A stretch of DNA of 61,854 nt from Bifidobacterium aesculapii (lineage in GTDB: Bacteria > Actinomycetota > Actinomycetes > Actinomycetales > Bifidobacteriaceae): assembly GCF_001417815.1 (NCBI RefSeq), contig NZ_BCFK01000017.1, positions 1 through 61,854 on the forward strand, in the 5' to 3' direction. Below, one piece after another: positions 42,867 to 52,788 of the stretch. Made by a program: the position numbers and the translations under genes. The notes under the pieces are model-generated. The model made no database searches and was not told where the DNA came from. It was given only the letters and a program-made list of their open reading frames with translations. How positions within the stretch are numbered: the stretch's first letter is position 1; the number at the start of each line of letters is the position of its first letter.

Positions 42867-44279
42867 ATGGCGTTCATCGGTCGCGTCGACGATCTGGAGC
42901 AGCTCGACGAGTGCTATAAGGCCCGAAAGGCGCAGCTTGTCTTCGTGTACGGGCGCAGACGTGTGGGGAAGACGGCGACGCTCGTCCATTTCTCCCAAGG
43001 CAAGGAGACGCTGTTCTTCGCGGCGCAGAACGCCACGAAGGAGGAACAGCTCGCTTCGTTCTCCCGCTTGATGTTCGAAGCGGGCGCTCCCGGCAAGGAC
43101 TATCTCAGCCAATATCCGTCCTGGGAGCGCGCGTTGGGTGAGCTGGCCAAACTGCCCGCAACAGCCGATGGCGGTCGTCGGCTCGTCGTGTTCGACGAAT
43201 TCCCGTATCTGGTCAGGTCCGATCCGTCGCTGCCGTCGGTGCTGCAGAACCTGTGGGACCATACGCTGCGTGACGCGAATCTGATGATCGTGATTTGCGG
43301 CAGTGCGATGAGCTTCATGGAGAAGGAATTGCTGGCCGAGAAATCGCCGCTGTATGGTCGCGCGACCGGCATCCTGAAGATCGGTCCGATGCCGTATTGG
43401 GACGCGGTGCGTTTCTTCCCCGACTATAGCGCCGAAGACAAGGCGCTCGCCTATGCGATGTTGGGCGGCATCCCCCGTTACCTTGAGGAGTTCGATCCCG
43501 ATATGGGGGTGGCCGAGAACGTCAGACGCCATATCCTCAGACGGATCGCACCGTTATACAGCGAGGTGGAGTTCCTGCTGCACGAGGAGCTGCGCGAAAC
43601 CGCGAAATACAATAGTGTGATCCGGGCGATCGCGCTCGGCGCCACATCGTTGAACGAAATCGCGACGCATGCGATGATGCCCGGAGCCACGGTCTCGTCG
43701 TATCTGGCGAACCTGATGGAATTGGGCATCGTGGAACGTGAGTTTCCAGTCACCGCGAAGCTCAAGGAGCTGGCAAAGGGTGCGCGCGGGCTGTACCAGC
43801 TGAGCGATAATTTCTTCCGATTCTGGTATTCATTCATCTTCCCCTATCGTTCCGAACTGGAACGAGGCGATGTGGATGGCGTGTATGAGCGGCATATCGG
43901 ACCCGTCCTGCATGATTTCGCCGGCAAGCCTTTCGAAGGGATGTGCCGTGAATGGATGTGGCGTGAGAGCATCGCCGGACGGTTACCGTTCCGCGCCCGT
44001 GTGGTGGGACGTTGGTGGAATCGAACGGACGAGATCGACGTGATGGCGGTAGACGACTCCGGGAAGCAGGCGATCGTCGGCGAATGCAAATTCCGCAATA
44101 CGGCGATGAACGGATCCATGCTGAGCCTGTTGCGTGCGCGTGCGGCCCGCACGGGGATGGAAACGCGGCTGTCTGTCCTGTTCTCGTTGGGCGGTTTCGA
44201 GCGTGGACTCGTCGATATGGCCGCCGCGGAGCCGTCGACGTTACGTCTCGTAGGCGTCGACGATCTGTTCCGTGAATGA
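42867..44279 (+). CDS. ATPase with C-terminal DUF234 nuclease-like domain
   Basis: 470 residues. The N-terminal AAA/STAND-like ATPase (PF01637 type) begins MAFIGRVDDLEQL, with Walker A GRRRVGKT (29-36) and Walker B-like RRLVVFDEFPYL. A winged-helix segment (TSLNEIATHAMMPGATVSSY) precedes a DUF234 region with a PD-(D/E)xK-like core: D391 (DEIDVMAV), E406 and K408 (VGECKFRN). These proteins are common in archaea and bifidobacteria and often stand alone; their role is unknown, with mobile-element or defence functions suggested. The start at 42867 fits GGGGGAG at 42856-42862; an in-frame codon at 42816 falls in the operator and is rejected. It is convergent with the permease gene, sharing a hairpin. 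Confidence 0.85.
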   Translation: MAFIGRVDDLEQLDECYKARKAQLVFVYGRRRVGKTATLVHFSQGKETLFFAAQNATKEEQLASFSRLMFEAGAPGKDYLSQYPSWERALGELAKLPATADGGRRLVVFDEFPYLVRSDPSLPSVLQNLWDHTLRDANLMIVICGSAMSFMEKELLAEKSPLYGRATGILKIGPMPYWDAVRFFPDYSAEDKALAYAMLGGIPRYLEEFDPDMGVAENVRRHILRRIAPLYSEVEFLLHEELRETAKYNSVIRAIALGATSLNEIATHAMMPGATVSSYLANLMELGIVEREFPVTAKLKELAKGARGLYQLSDNFFRFWYSFIFPYRSELERGDVDGVYERHIGPVLHDFAGKPFEGMCREWMWRESIAGRLPFRARVVGRWWNRTDEIDVMAVDDSGKQAIVGECKFRNTAMNGSMLSLLRARAARTGMETRLSVLFSLGGFERGLVDMAAAEPSTLRLVGVDDLFRE

Positions 44280-44304
44280 TTCCGTGAATGATGGCAACAA
44301 ATAC

Positions 44305-44350
44305 GGAGCGTCCCCCGCACGATGACGCATCATCGTGCGGGGGACGCTCC
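44305..44350. terminator. Bidirectional terminator between convergent genes
   Basis: A perfect 21-bp stem from 44305-44325 to 44330-44350 (GGAGCGTCCCCCGCACGATG...) with loop CGCA. It lies between convergent stops at 44279 and 44414. Confidence 0.8.
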
Positions 44351-44413
44351 GATAGCCGGTGTGTGCGGTGTGCCTTCGGGTGCGCGCGCCGTGCACGCCG
44401 CACATCTGGTGCG

Positions 44414-45904
44414 CTAACGGCGCTTCGCCTGGGTCAGCTGGTAGGCGACGAACAGGATCGCCAGCCAGATCACGCCGGCGATGACGGCCACGCGGTAGCC
44501 GTCGGAGAAGCACATGAGCACCACCACGAGCGCGAGGAACGCGAGCACCACCCACGGCGTGACCTTCGCGAACGGCAGCTTGAAGTGGATCGCGTCAAGC
44601 GCCTCCTGGCCGGATTTGCCCGCCAGCTCGGTGTCTTCCGGCGCGCCGCCGTCCGCCACCACACGGCGGAACCGCATTTCGGTGAACATGATCATCGTCC
44701 AGTTGATGATGCCCGCGATCGTGGCGATGGACATCAGATAGTTGAACGCGAAATCGGGCCACACGAACACGACGACCACGGCGATCGCGGTGATCACCGC
44801 GGAGGTGAGCACGCCCGCCACCGGCACGCCATGCTTGTTGAGCTTGCCGAGGTAGGCGGGCGCGTTGCCCTGCTTCGCCAGCGAGTACAGCATGCGCGAG
44901 TTGGCGTACAGGCCGGAGTTGTAGACGCTCATCACGGCGGTCAGGCACACGAAGTTGAGGATGCCGGCGGCCGCGTGGATGCCCACCGAGTCGAAGATCT
45001 GCACGAACGGGCTCGGAGCGCCGTCGCCGCCGATCGTGTTCCATGGCACGACGGCCATGATCACGCCCAGCGCGCCGATGTAGAAGACGAGGATACGCCA
45101 GATGATGTCGTTCGTGGCGCGCGGGATCGTGCGGCGCGGATCCTCCGTCTCGCCGGCCGTGATGCCGATGAGCTCGGTGCCGCCGAAGCTGAACATCACC
45201 ACGACGAGCGCCATCAGCAGGCCGGTCCACGAGCCGCCCTTCGCCTGGCTCATCAGCCCGTTCGGGAAGAACCCGCCGCCCACGGTGAACCAGTTCGCGA
45301 AGCTCGCCTTCACGCCCGAAGCGGTCGGCAGCGCGAACACGATGACGGCCAGACCGCCGATGATCATCGCGATCACGGCGACGATCTTGATGATCGCGAA
45401 CCAGAATTCGAATTCGCCGAACTTGCTCACGCCCAGCAGGTTCGCGGCGCAGATCACCACGAGGAACACGGCCGCCGAAACCCATGTGGGAATCGCCGGG
45501 AACCAGTAGTTGACGAAGCTGCCCACCACGGCCAGCTCCACCATCGAGACGAGGATGTAGTTGAACCAGTAGTTCCATCCGGAGATGAACCCGGCGCGCT
45601 TCGACCAGTAGCGCGTGGCGTAGTAGCTGAATGCGCCCGCCTTCGGGTCCTCCACGCTCATCTCGCTCAGCGCGCGCACGATCATGAAGATCGCGAGGCC
45701 GCCGATCAGGTAGGCGAGCAGGATGGACGGGCCGGCCAGCGCGATGGACTCGCTCGAGCCGTAGAACAGGCCCGTGCCGATCGCGCCACCCAGTGCGATC
45801 AGCTGGATGTGGCGGTTCTTCAACGATTTGCGCAGCGTCGCCGGCACCGGCACGTCGTCGGTTTCGCGCGGCTTCTTGGGCGCCGCGTCATTGACGGAAC
45901 TCAT
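44414..45904 (-). CDS. Amino-acid permease, APC family (AroP/CycA-like)
   Basis: 496 residues with about 12 membrane helices. The N-terminal block RHIQLIALGGAIGTGLFYGS is the signature of the amino-acid transporter subgroup. FGGTELIGITAGETEDPRRTIP is the conserved helix 6-7 region. It is a cytoplasmic-membrane proton-coupled importer of neutral or aromatic amino acids, or of proline or GABA; substrate not resolved. The start at 45904 (MSSVNDAAPKKPRET) has an AGAGAGAAGA purine run upstream. The frame continues open for 180 codons further upstream, but that part is not membrane-like and is rejected. It stands alone as a single-gene transcript. Confidence 0.92.
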   Translation of the reverse strand: MSSVNDAAPKKPRETDDVPVPATLRKSLKNRHIQLIALGGAIGTGLFYGSSESIALAGPSILLAYLIGGLAIFMIVRALSEMSVEDPKAGAFSYYATRYWSKRAGFISGWNYWFNYILVSMVELAVVGSFVNYWFPAIPTWVSAAVFLVVICAANLLGVSKFGEFEFWFAIIKIVAVIAMIIGGLAVIVFALPTASGVKASFANWFTVGGGFFPNGLMSQAKGGSWTGLLMALVVVMFSFGGTELIGITAGETEDPRRTIPRATNDIIWRILVFYIGALGVIMAVVPWNTIGGDGAPSPFVQIFDSVGIHAAAGILNFVCLTAVMSVYNSGLYANSRMLYSLAKQGNAPAYLGKLNKHGVPVAGVLTSAVITAIAVVVVFVWPDFAFNYLMSIATIAGIINWTMIMFTEMRFRRVVADGGAPEDTELAGKSGQEALDAIHFKLPFAKVTPWVVLAFLALVVVLMCFSDGYRVAVIAGVIWLAILFVAYQLTQAKRR

Positions 45905-46101
45905 GTTGTCTTCTCTCTGTCTCTGGTTGTCTCTGGGACGCCGCCGGATGCCCGGCCGGGCGCCGCGCGGTACGACCCGCGCAATGTCCGCCATTGTAGG
46001 TCTTCGGGTGCCGCCCCGGCGCCGGCTCGCCCGCAACGTGGCCTCGGTGATTTGTGCTTGTGGTGCGTGTGACGCGTGTGCGTGCGTGAGGGTGCCGCGC
46101 C

Positions 46102-46671
46102 TCATCGCGAGGACGGCATGGACATCGTGAAGATGATGTGCGCCACGGATTCCGGGGTGGCGGCGAGGTCGGTCGCGAGCCAGTGCTGGATGAGGCCGAT
46201 GCTGCCGGAGACGGCGAAGCGCATGCGCATCTGCGCCTCCTGCGGTGTGGCGGCGTCGGTCTGCATCTGTTCGACCGCCGACTGTCTGCCGTAGATCAGT
46301 CCGAGCAGCTGCTGTTGGAATCCGACGTCCGCCTTCGGGCTCATCAGCACCTGCAGATGGTTGCGATTGTCGGCGATGTATCGGCAGACGCGTTCGATGA
46401 TGTGTTCGATGCTTGCCGGGTCCGGTTGTTTCATGAGCTGATCGAGCGTTCCGGTGACCCATGCCATCGTTTCATCTTCGATGTCGTGCAGCAGTTCCTC
46501 GATGTTGGAGTAATGCGCGTAGAACGTGGAGCGGTTCACGTCCGCCCGCTCGCACAGGGCCTTGACGGTGATGTCGCCGAGCGCCTGATCGCGCAGCAGC
46601 TCGATGAGCGCGTCCTGCATCGCGGCCCGGGTATAGCGCGTCCGCCGGCTTTCCGTCAGGTCTTTGGTCAT
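46102..46671 (-). CDS. TetR-family transcriptional regulator
   Basis: 189 residues. The N-terminal helix-turn-helix reads RRTRYTRAAMQDALIELLRD, then ITVKALCERADVNRSTFYAHY, typical of TetR proteins of the DUF-type that carry a C-terminal helical ligand domain. The start at 46671 follows GAGGAG. It is divergent from the ABC exporter genes at 46835 with 163 bases between, so it most likely represses that operon and itself. The inducer is unknown. Confidence 0.9.
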   Translation of the reverse strand: MTKDLTESRRTRYTRAAMQDALIELLRDQALGDITVKALCERADVNRSTFYAHYSNIEELLHDIEDETMAWVTGTLDQLMKQPDPASIEHIIERVCRYIADNRNHLQVLMSPKADVGFQQQLLGLIYGRQSAVEQMQTDAATPQEAQMRMRFAVSGSIGLIQHWLATDLAATPESVAHIIFTMSMPSSR

Positions 46672-46834
46672 GGATCGTGCTCCTCGAGGGTTCGGCTGTC
46701 CGACATTTGCCAATCCGACTGTTGGTTGCGGAACCGACACGGTGTTGTTTTACTGGCACTGTAGCAGATGCCGATTCGATGGTCATCCTTACGGCCATGG
46801 CTGCGGCGCGAATACTCGGACAAAGGGCGTGATG
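46672..46834. promoter_or_regulatory. Divergent promoter region, tetR / ABC exporter
   Basis: The shared control region contains an imperfect palindrome near CCAATCCGACTGTTGG and an AT-rich run (GTTGTTTTACTGG). No operator could be assigned with certainty. Confidence 0.4.
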
Positions 46835-47539
46835 ATGGCGTACATCGAATTCGAGAACGTGGTCAAGGAGTATCCGACGGGCGGCGGCAAGCCGATCCGC
46901 GCGCTCGACGGCGCGAGCTTTACCGCGGACGAAGGCGAGCTCACCGTGATCCTCGGGCAGTCGGGCGCGGGCAAGACCACGGCGTTGAACATCCTCGGCG
47001 GCATGGACACCGCCACCTCCGGGCGCGTGATCGTCGGCGGGCGCGACATCACCGGGCTCGGCAAGCGCGACCTCGTCGGCTACCGGCGCACCGACATCGG
47101 CTTCGTCTTCCAGTTCTACAATCTCGTCCCCAACCTGACGGCGCTTGAGAACGTGGAGCTCGCCTCGCAGATCTGCCCCGACCACTTCGACCCGGCCGAA
47201 ACACTGCGCAAGGTCGGTCTCGGCAGTCGCCTCGACAATTTTCCCGCGCAGTTGAGCGGCGGCGAGCAGCAGCGCGTCTCCATCGCGCGCGCCATCGCGA
47301 AGAAGCCGAAACTGCTGCTGTGCGACGAGCCGACCGGCGCGCTCGACTATGAGACCGGCAAGGAGGTGCTGCAATTGCTGCAGGACATCTGCCGTGAACA
47401 AGGCATGACGGTGATGATCATCACGCATAATTCCGCGCTCGCCCCGATGGCGCACAAGGTGATCCGCTTCCGCTCCGGCAGGGTGACGGCCTCCGAGGTC
47501 AACGAGCACCCCACGCCGATCGCCGACATCGAATGGTAG
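46835..47539 (+). CDS. ABC exporter ATP-binding protein (MacB/LolD type)
   Basis: 234 residues: Walker [10 protein letters not shown] from residue 41, Q-loop [10 protein letters not shown], signature [15 protein letters not shown] and Walker [13 protein letters not shown]. This is the LolD/MacB-like subclass that pairs with FtsX-type permeases. The start at 46835 is preferred over the adjacent ATG at 46832 for spacing from AAAGGG. It is 13 bases from the permease gene, so they form one unit, probably controlled by the divergent TetR protein. It likely drives extracytoplasmic substrate movement or drug/peptide resistance rather than import. Confidence 0.93.
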   Translation: MAYIEFENVVKEYPTGGGKPIRALDGASFTADEGELTVILGQSGAGKTTALNILGGMDTATSGRVIVGGRDITGLGKRDLVGYRRTDIGFVFQFYNLVPNLTALENVELASQICPDHFDPAETLRKVGLGSRLDNFPAQLSGGEQQRVSIARAIAKKPKLLLCDEPTGALDYETGKEVLQLLQDICREQGMTVMIITHNSALAPMAHKVIRFRSGRVTASEVNEHPTPIADIEW

Positions 47540-47552
47540 GGAGACGGGCACG

Positions 47553-50500
47553 ATGACGAGGATGATTGGGGGACATGTGCGCGGAGGGTCACGACGTTCG
47601 TCGGCGCCGTCCGGCGCGGGCGTGTCTGCGGCGTTCGTCAAGGACACGCTGCGCTGCTGGCTGCGCGGATGGAAACGGTTCGTCTCCATCGCGGTCATCA
47701 CGCTGCTCGGCGTGGCCGTGCTCACCGGCATCTACGCCGGCTGCCGCGACATGTTCCGCGCCGCCGACCGCTTCTACGACGCGCAAGGCCTGCACGACAT
47801 CCAAGTGCTGTCCACGTACGGTCTCACCGACGCCGACGTCATCGCGCTGCGCCGTGTCGACGGCGTCGCCAAGGTGCAGCCCGAGCGCACGCAAAGCGTG
47901 ACGACCGAAATCGATGGCACCGACAAAACCGTCACGATGCGTGAGATCGGCACGGAAGGGCTCGATCGGCCGCACCTCACCGACGGGCGCATACCGCGCA
48001 AGGCCGGCGAGATCGCCGTCACGCGCACATTCCTCAAGGACAGCGGGCTCAAGCTCGGCAGCCGTCTCACCGTCACGCCGGAAGAGGCCGACACGGCCGA
48101 TGCGCTCGCCTCCGATGGTTCCGTCGATTCCGCCTCCGATGGTTCCGTATCCGGCGACACAACATCCGACGACACAGCCGAACAGGCCCCCGCCTTCCCG
48201 ACCGACCTCACCATCGTCGGCGAAGTGCTCGACCCCACGGACCTGAGCAACCCCGACGGCATCGGCACCGAAGCGTTCCGCCGCTCCGCGACATCCGACT
48301 ACACGTTCTTCGCGCCCAGCGCGGGCGTGACCGGCAACGTGTACACGGCCATCAGCCTCACCGTCAAGGGCGCCGCCGACGAAGACACGTTCGGCGACGA
48401 CTACGACGCCATCGTCGGCGAAGTCGCCACCCGCATCGAAAACACCGTGCAGAACGCGCAACAGCAGTCGCGGCGGCAGACCATCGTGAACCGCGCGCAA
48501 CGCGCCTTCGACACCGCGAAATCGGACGCCGAAACCAAACTCGACGACGCGCAACACCAGATCGACGACCAAAAGGCGCAGCTCGACAACGGCAGACAAC
48601 AACTCAAAGACGCGAAACGCAACCTCGAAGACCAGCAAGTCACCCTCGAAAACAACGCGGAACGGCTCGAAGAGGGCCGCGACCAACTCAACACCGGCCT
48701 CACGCAGGCGCGCAACGGGCAGGCGCAACTCCAACAGGGCCTCGCCACCGCGCAGACCATGCGCGACGTCGCCGAGCAGGCGGCGTCCGCCGCCGATCAG
48801 GCGAAAGCGGCCGCCGACCAGGCCGTGACCGATGCGCGCGAGGCCGGCGCAAGCGATGCCGCGCTCGCGCCGCTGGAACAGGCCGCGAAGCAGGCCGGCG
48901 ACACGGCCGTGCGGCTGCGCTCGCAGGCGGACGAATCCGCCGCGCAAGTGAACGGACTGCAGGCGCAACTCGACCAAATCAACGCGACCATCGCACAACT
49001 CGAAACACAATCGGCGCAACTCTCCACGCAAGCCGAACAGATCCGCACCGGACGTGTGCAGATCCGCGATGGATTCAAACAGATCGACGACCAACAGACG
49101 CAGCTCGACGAAGGCGCCGCGCAACTCGAACAGGCGCAGAAGGACCTTGACGCGCAACGCAAGACCGCGACCACGCGGTTCGCCACGCAACAGCAGCGCA
49201 TCGACGACATCGCCGCCGCACGCTGGTACGTGCAGACACGCAGCTCCATCGACGGCTACAGCGCGCTCGATTCCGACGTGAGCTCCATCGAATCGATCGG
49301 GCGCGCGTTCCCTGTGGTGTTCCTGCTCGTCGCCGTGCTCATGAGCCTCACCACGATGACCCGCATGGTGGAGGAGGACCGCGGCCTGATCGGCACCTAC
49401 ACCGGCCTCGGCTACGGCCCGGTCGCCATCGCCATGCGCTACGTGCTGTTCGCCGTGCTCGCCTGCCTGATCGGCGGCGGGCTCGGCCTTGTCGCCGGAT
49501 TCGTCGGCATTCCCGCGTTCCTGCTCGTCGTGCTCGAAGGCCTGTACACTATTCCCGGCATCCGGCTCGAATACGACTGGCTGTACGGTTCCGCCGGCAT
49601 CGCACTGTTCGTCGCGGGCATCCTCATCGCCACGATCGCCGCCTGCGCGGGCGAACTGCGCCAGACCCCGGCCGCGCTCATACGGCCCAAGGCGCCGAAG
49701 GCCGGCACGCGCGTGCTGCTCGAACGCATCCCACCGGTCTGGCGGCACATGAGCTTCCTCAACAAAGTCACCGCGCGCAACATCGCGCGCTTCAAAAGCC
49801 GCCTCGTGATGACGGTCGGCGGCGTGGCCGGATGCACCGCGCTCATCGTGTGCGGTCTCGCCATCAACGATTCCGTCGCCACGCTCGGCGTGAAACAGTA
49901 CGAGGACATCACCCGCTACTCGCTGATGGTCGTCGCCGGCGACTCCGACGCGGACGCCATGCGCGAACGCGTCGACGAGGACGGCCGCGCCACCAGCACG
50001 CTCGACCTGCGCGTCGAAAGCGGCGAGCTCGACGCCGACGATTCCAGCGAATCCGTCGAACTGCTCGTCGTGCCGAACAAGGACGCCGGGCGGCTCGACG
50101 ACATGATCGCGCTACGCGACGCCACCGGCGACCATGAGGAACTCACGCTCGGCGCGGCGGGCGGCACGGCGGACGGCAGCGCGTCCGGTGCGTCCGGCGG
50201 CGTGATCGTCGACCAATCGGCCGCGAACGCGCTCGGCGTGAAGGCCGGCGACACCGTGACCCTGCACGATGCGAACATGCGCATCGGCGAAGCGAAGGTC
50301 GCCGCCGTCTCGCGCAACCTCATCGGCTCGAATGTGTACATGACCGAAACGCAGTACCGGAACACGTTCGGCGTGAACGCCGACGCCGACGTGACACTCA
50401 ACGCGCGCCTCGCCATGCTCGACGGCACCGCAGACGAGAACATCGCCTACGCCGACAAGCTCGCGCGCGACCCGTCTGTGCTGAGCGCCGTCAGCACCGA

Positions 50501-50933
50501 CAAACTCGAGCGCAGCTTCCAGTTCGAGCTGATGGCCGCGGTGGTGGCGCTGATCGTCGGGCTCGCGGGCGGGCTCGCGCTCGTCGTGCTGTTCACGCTC
50601 GCCAACACGAACGTCTCCGAACGCGTGCGCGAGATGGCGACGCTCAAGGTGCTCGGATTCTTCGACCGCGAAGTGCACCTGTACGTCAACAAGGAGATGA
50701 TGATCCTCACGGTGGCGGGCATCCTCGTGGGATTGCCGCTCGGCCGGTGGGTCGGCGGGCTGCTCACCGCCGCGCTCGCCATGCCCGGCATGTACTTCGA
50801 GGTGGAGGTGCGCCCCGTGAGCTATCTGATCGCCGCGGCGGTGACGCTCGCGTTCACGCTGCTCGTGCAGTTGCTCACCAATCCGGTGCTCGACCGCATC
50901 GACCCGGTCGGCGCTCTCAAGAGCGTGGAGTAG
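47553..50933 (+). CDS. ABC exporter permease with long extracytoplasmic coiled coil (FtsX family)
   Basis: 1,126 residues. An N-terminal membrane helix (about 45-65) leads to an extracytoplasmic MacB-like region (about 70-300), then a very long heptad-rich, Gln/Asp/Ala-rich coiled coil (about 305-552) and an FtsX permease domain (about 586-710: FPVVFLLVAVLMSLTTMTRM). A second extracytoplasmic region and a second FtsX domain (about 1010-1120: EMATLKVLGFFDREVHLYV) complete it. One polypeptide thus carries both FtsX halves, as in large single-chain permeases of Gram-positive bacteria. The coiled coil could reach through the thick wall or form a mechanotransmission stalk. Its stop overlaps the convergent glycosyltransferase gene by 17 bases. 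Confidence 0.9.
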   Translation: MTRMIGGHVRGGSRRSSAPSGAGVSAAFVKDTLRCWLRGWKRFVSIAVITLLGVAVLTGIYAGCRDMFRAADRFYDAQGLHDIQVLSTYGLTDADVIALRRVDGVAKVQPERTQSVTTEIDGTDKTVTMREIGTEGLDRPHLTDGRIPRKAGEIAVTRTFLKDSGLKLGSRLTVTPEEADTADALASDGSVDSASDGSVSGDTTSDDTAEQAPAFPTDLTIVGEVLDPTDLSNPDGIGTEAFRRSATSDYTFFAPSAGVTGNVYTAISLTVKGAADEDTFGDDYDAIVGEVATRIENTVQNAQQQSRRQTIVNRAQRAFDTAKSDAETKLDDAQHQIDDQKAQLDNGRQQLKDAKRNLEDQQVTLENNAERLEEGRDQLNTGLTQARNGQAQLQQGLATAQTMRDVAEQAASAADQAKAAADQAVTDAREAGASDAALAPLEQAAKQAGDTAVRLRSQADESAAQVNGLQAQLDQINATIAQLETQSAQLSTQAEQIRTGRVQIRDGFKQIDDQQTQLDEGAAQLEQAQKDLDAQRKTATTRFATQQQRIDDIAAARWYVQTRSSIDGYSALDSDVSSIESIGRAFPVVFLLVAVLMSLTTMTRMVEEDRGLIGTYTGLGYGPVAIAMRYVLFAVLACLIGGGLGLVAGFVGIPAFLLVVLEGLYTIPGIRLEYDWLYGSAGIALFVAGILIATIAACAGELRQTPAALIRPKAPKAGTRVLLERIPPVWRHMSFLNKVTARNIARFKSRLVMTVGGVAGCTALIVCGLAINDSVATLGVKQYEDITRYSLMVVAGDSDADAMRERVDEDGRATSTLDLRVESGELDADDSSESVELLVVPNKDAGRLDDMIALRDATGDHEELTLGAAGGTADGSASGASGGVIVDQSAANALGVKAGDTVTLHDANMRIGEAKVAAVSRNLIGSNVYMTETQYRNTFGVNADADVTLNARLAMLDGTADENIAYADKLARDPSVLSAVSTDKLERSFQFELMAAVVALIVGLAGGLALVVLFTLANTNVSERVREMATLKVLGFFDREVHLYVNKEMMILTVAGILVGLPLGRWVGGLLTAALAMPGMYFEVEVRPVSYLIAAAVTLAFTLLVQLLTNPVLDRIDPVGALKSVE

Positions 50934-52125
50934 AAGCGGCGCCCGGTGCGTCCGGTTCCTGCCGATCCGTCGCCGTCACCGCGCCCGCCGCACCCGCGTC
51001 GCCGTCGTCCTCGATGTGCATGTCCGCGCTCGACCATGGTTTCCGATCGCGTTTGAGCAGGTCGGCGCGCAGCCAGTACATGCGGTGCTCGAACCGCCGG
51101 ATCAGCTGCGTGGTCGTGCAGCGCAGCCGTTGCGCCGGCGTGAGCCGCCCCGTCAGCCGCGACAGCGCCAGCAGATCGCTCTGATACGCGGCCCGATGCG
51201 TCTCGCGCACCGATGCGTCCATGTCCGGCGCGTCGAAGTCCTTCGCTGCCGGTTCGGCGTCGCATGCGCTCGCCAGCGCGTAGTAGCTGCGCGCGGGCAG
51301 CACGCCGTGCGCCATCGCGATGTCGAAGTTGCGCGCGGCGGCCGCGGCCATATCGTGCTGGTAGGCGAACTCGTGTTCCGGCGGCTCGTCGCCTTCGTGC
51401 TGCAGCTGGTGGTAGAGCACCACGTCGATGTCGGCGACCTTGCCCACGCGCGGGTACAGTTCGCCGGCCGTCATCGTCACGTGCGCGCTGGTGTCTTCGG
51501 GGAACCGCAGCCCCTCCCATAGGGTGCTGCGGTAGAGGCGTCCCCAGCAGGAATCGTTGAAATACCGGGCTTCCGTGTTGCGACCGAATTCGGTGCCGAC
51601 GAGGCGCAGGCTTTTGCAGAACACGTTCTGGTACGCCTGCAGCGCGTCGGTGAACACGGTCACGTGTTCCGGCTCGCGCTCGCCTTCCGCCGTGGCTTCG
51701 GCCACGTCGTACAGCCGCGCGACGCCGAACTGCCGCCATCGCGCCTTCGCGAGGTCGGCGCCGGTGCGCAGTGCGGCGTGCAGCAGCAGCTCGACGTACC
51801 GGCGGTCGAGGATGTCGTCGCTGTTGACGAACGTCACGTACGCGCCGCGCGCGGCGTCGAGTCCCGCGTTGCGGGCCTTCGCCGCGCCGGCGTGCGTCTG
51901 GTGGATGACGGTCACGCGGTCGTCGCGCAGCGTGTATTCGTCGAGGATGGCGGCGCTGGCGTCGGTGGAACCGTCGTCGATGAGGATGATGTCGAGTCGC
52001 GCGTATGACTGCCGCAGGATCGAGTCGACGCTGTAGCGTACGTATTCCTCGGTGTCGTGCACCGGGACGATGACCGATACCAGTGGCGTGGTCTTCGGGG
52101 TGCCCGGCGGCGTGGTCAGCAGCAT
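50917..52125 (-). CDS. Family 2 glycosyltransferase
   Basis: 402 residues. The GT-A domain starts with PLVSVIVPVHDTEEYVRYSV, followed by DIILIDDGSTDASA and the DxD-like VNSDDILDRRYVE. A large C-terminal helical region (TPAQRLRCTTTQLIRRFEHR) is of the kind seen in cell-wall or exopolysaccharide transferases. It uses an NDP-sugar at the inner membrane face; acceptor unknown. The start at 52125 (MLLTTPPGTP) is chosen over upstream in-frame ATGs at about 52164 and 52266 because the family N-terminus begins right after it and GAGGAA lies upstream. No other polysaccharide genes are adjacent. Confidence 0.87.
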   Translation of the reverse strand: MLLTTPPGTPKTTPLVSVIVPVHDTEEYVRYSVDSILRQSYARLDIILIDDGSTDASAAILDEYTLRDDRVTVIHQTHAGAAKARNAGLDAARGAYVTFVNSDDILDRRYVELLLHAALRTGADLAKARWRQFGVARLYDVAEATAEGEREPEHVTVFTDALQAYQNVFCKSLRLVGTEFGRNTEARYFNDSCWGRLYRSTLWEGLRFPEDTSAHVTMTAGELYPRVGKVADIDVVLYHQLQHEGDEPPEHEFAYQHDMAAAAARNFDIAMAHGVLPARSYYALASACDAEPAAKDFDAPDMDASVRETHRAAYQSDLLALSRLTGRLTPAQRLRCTTTQLIRRFEHRMYWLRADLLKRDRKPWSSADMHIEDDGDAGAAGAVTATDRQEPDAPGAASTPRS

Positions 52126-52308
52126 GTGGTGTGTGGTTCCTCGGTTTCCTCGGGATGATTGCATGATGCCCGGCCCGTGGTGCCGGAGCCGGTTTGTCCG
52201 GCTCCCAGTATGGCACGGGTGGTCTGAACGTATGCTGAATGCCGATGGAATACCCGGGAAATCCACGGGTGTGTGTTTGGCTGTGTGTGTTGTGGTGCGC
52301 TCGGCGGT

Positions 52309-52788
52309 TTATTCGGCGGTGCCGGTGAGCGCCTCGTTGGAGGCGATGACGGCCTTCGCGGCGGCGTCGAGACCGCTGGTGGCGGCGCGCAGGCCGTCCG
52401 AGTAGTCGCGGATGGAGGCGATGGCGGTGTCCACGTCGTCCTGCGAGCCGTCGGCGGGGCAGGCCGGGGCGTCGCCGAGCTTGTCGACTTCGGCCTGTGC
52501 GGCTTTCAGGTCCTTGAGCAGCGACGCGTCCTCCACGTCGTCCGCGGTGAGTGTGGCGGCTTCGTCCGCGCTTTCCTGCGTGGTCTTGAGCGCGTCCTGG
52601 TGCGTTTCGAGCGCGGTGAGCTGCGTCGTGCAGTTCTCGACGGATTCGGCGCTCGCGGTGCCGCTGCCGAGTCCGGCGGTCAGGAATATGGCGGCTGCTG
52701 CGGCCGCGACGACGATGGCCACGATGACGCCGGTCCTGTGGTCCTTCTTCAGTTGCATGGTGGATTCGTTCTGCTGCTCGCTCGTCAT
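52309..52788 (-). CDS. Small membrane-anchored hypothetical protein
   Basis: 159 residues; start fixed by AAGGAG 8 bases upstream of 52788. A short cytosolic N-terminus (MTSEQQNESTMQLKKDHRTG) is followed by one helix (VIVAIVVAAAAAAIFLTAGL) and an extracytoplasmic helical region rich in Ala, Asp and Thr (TTQLTALETHQDALKTTQES) with two Cys. It resembles short bifidobacterial proteins loosely annotated as colicin-transporter-like, an annotation with no functional support. It is divergent from the iron operon. No function can be assigned. Confidence 0.8.
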   Translation of the reverse strand: MTSEQQNESTMQLKKDHRTGVIVAIVVAAAAAAIFLTAGLGSGTASAESVENCTTQLTALETHQDALKTTQESADEAATLTADDVEDASLLKDLKAAQAEVDKLGDAPACPADGSQDDVDTAIASIRDYSDGLRAATSGLDAAAKAVIASNEALTGTAE

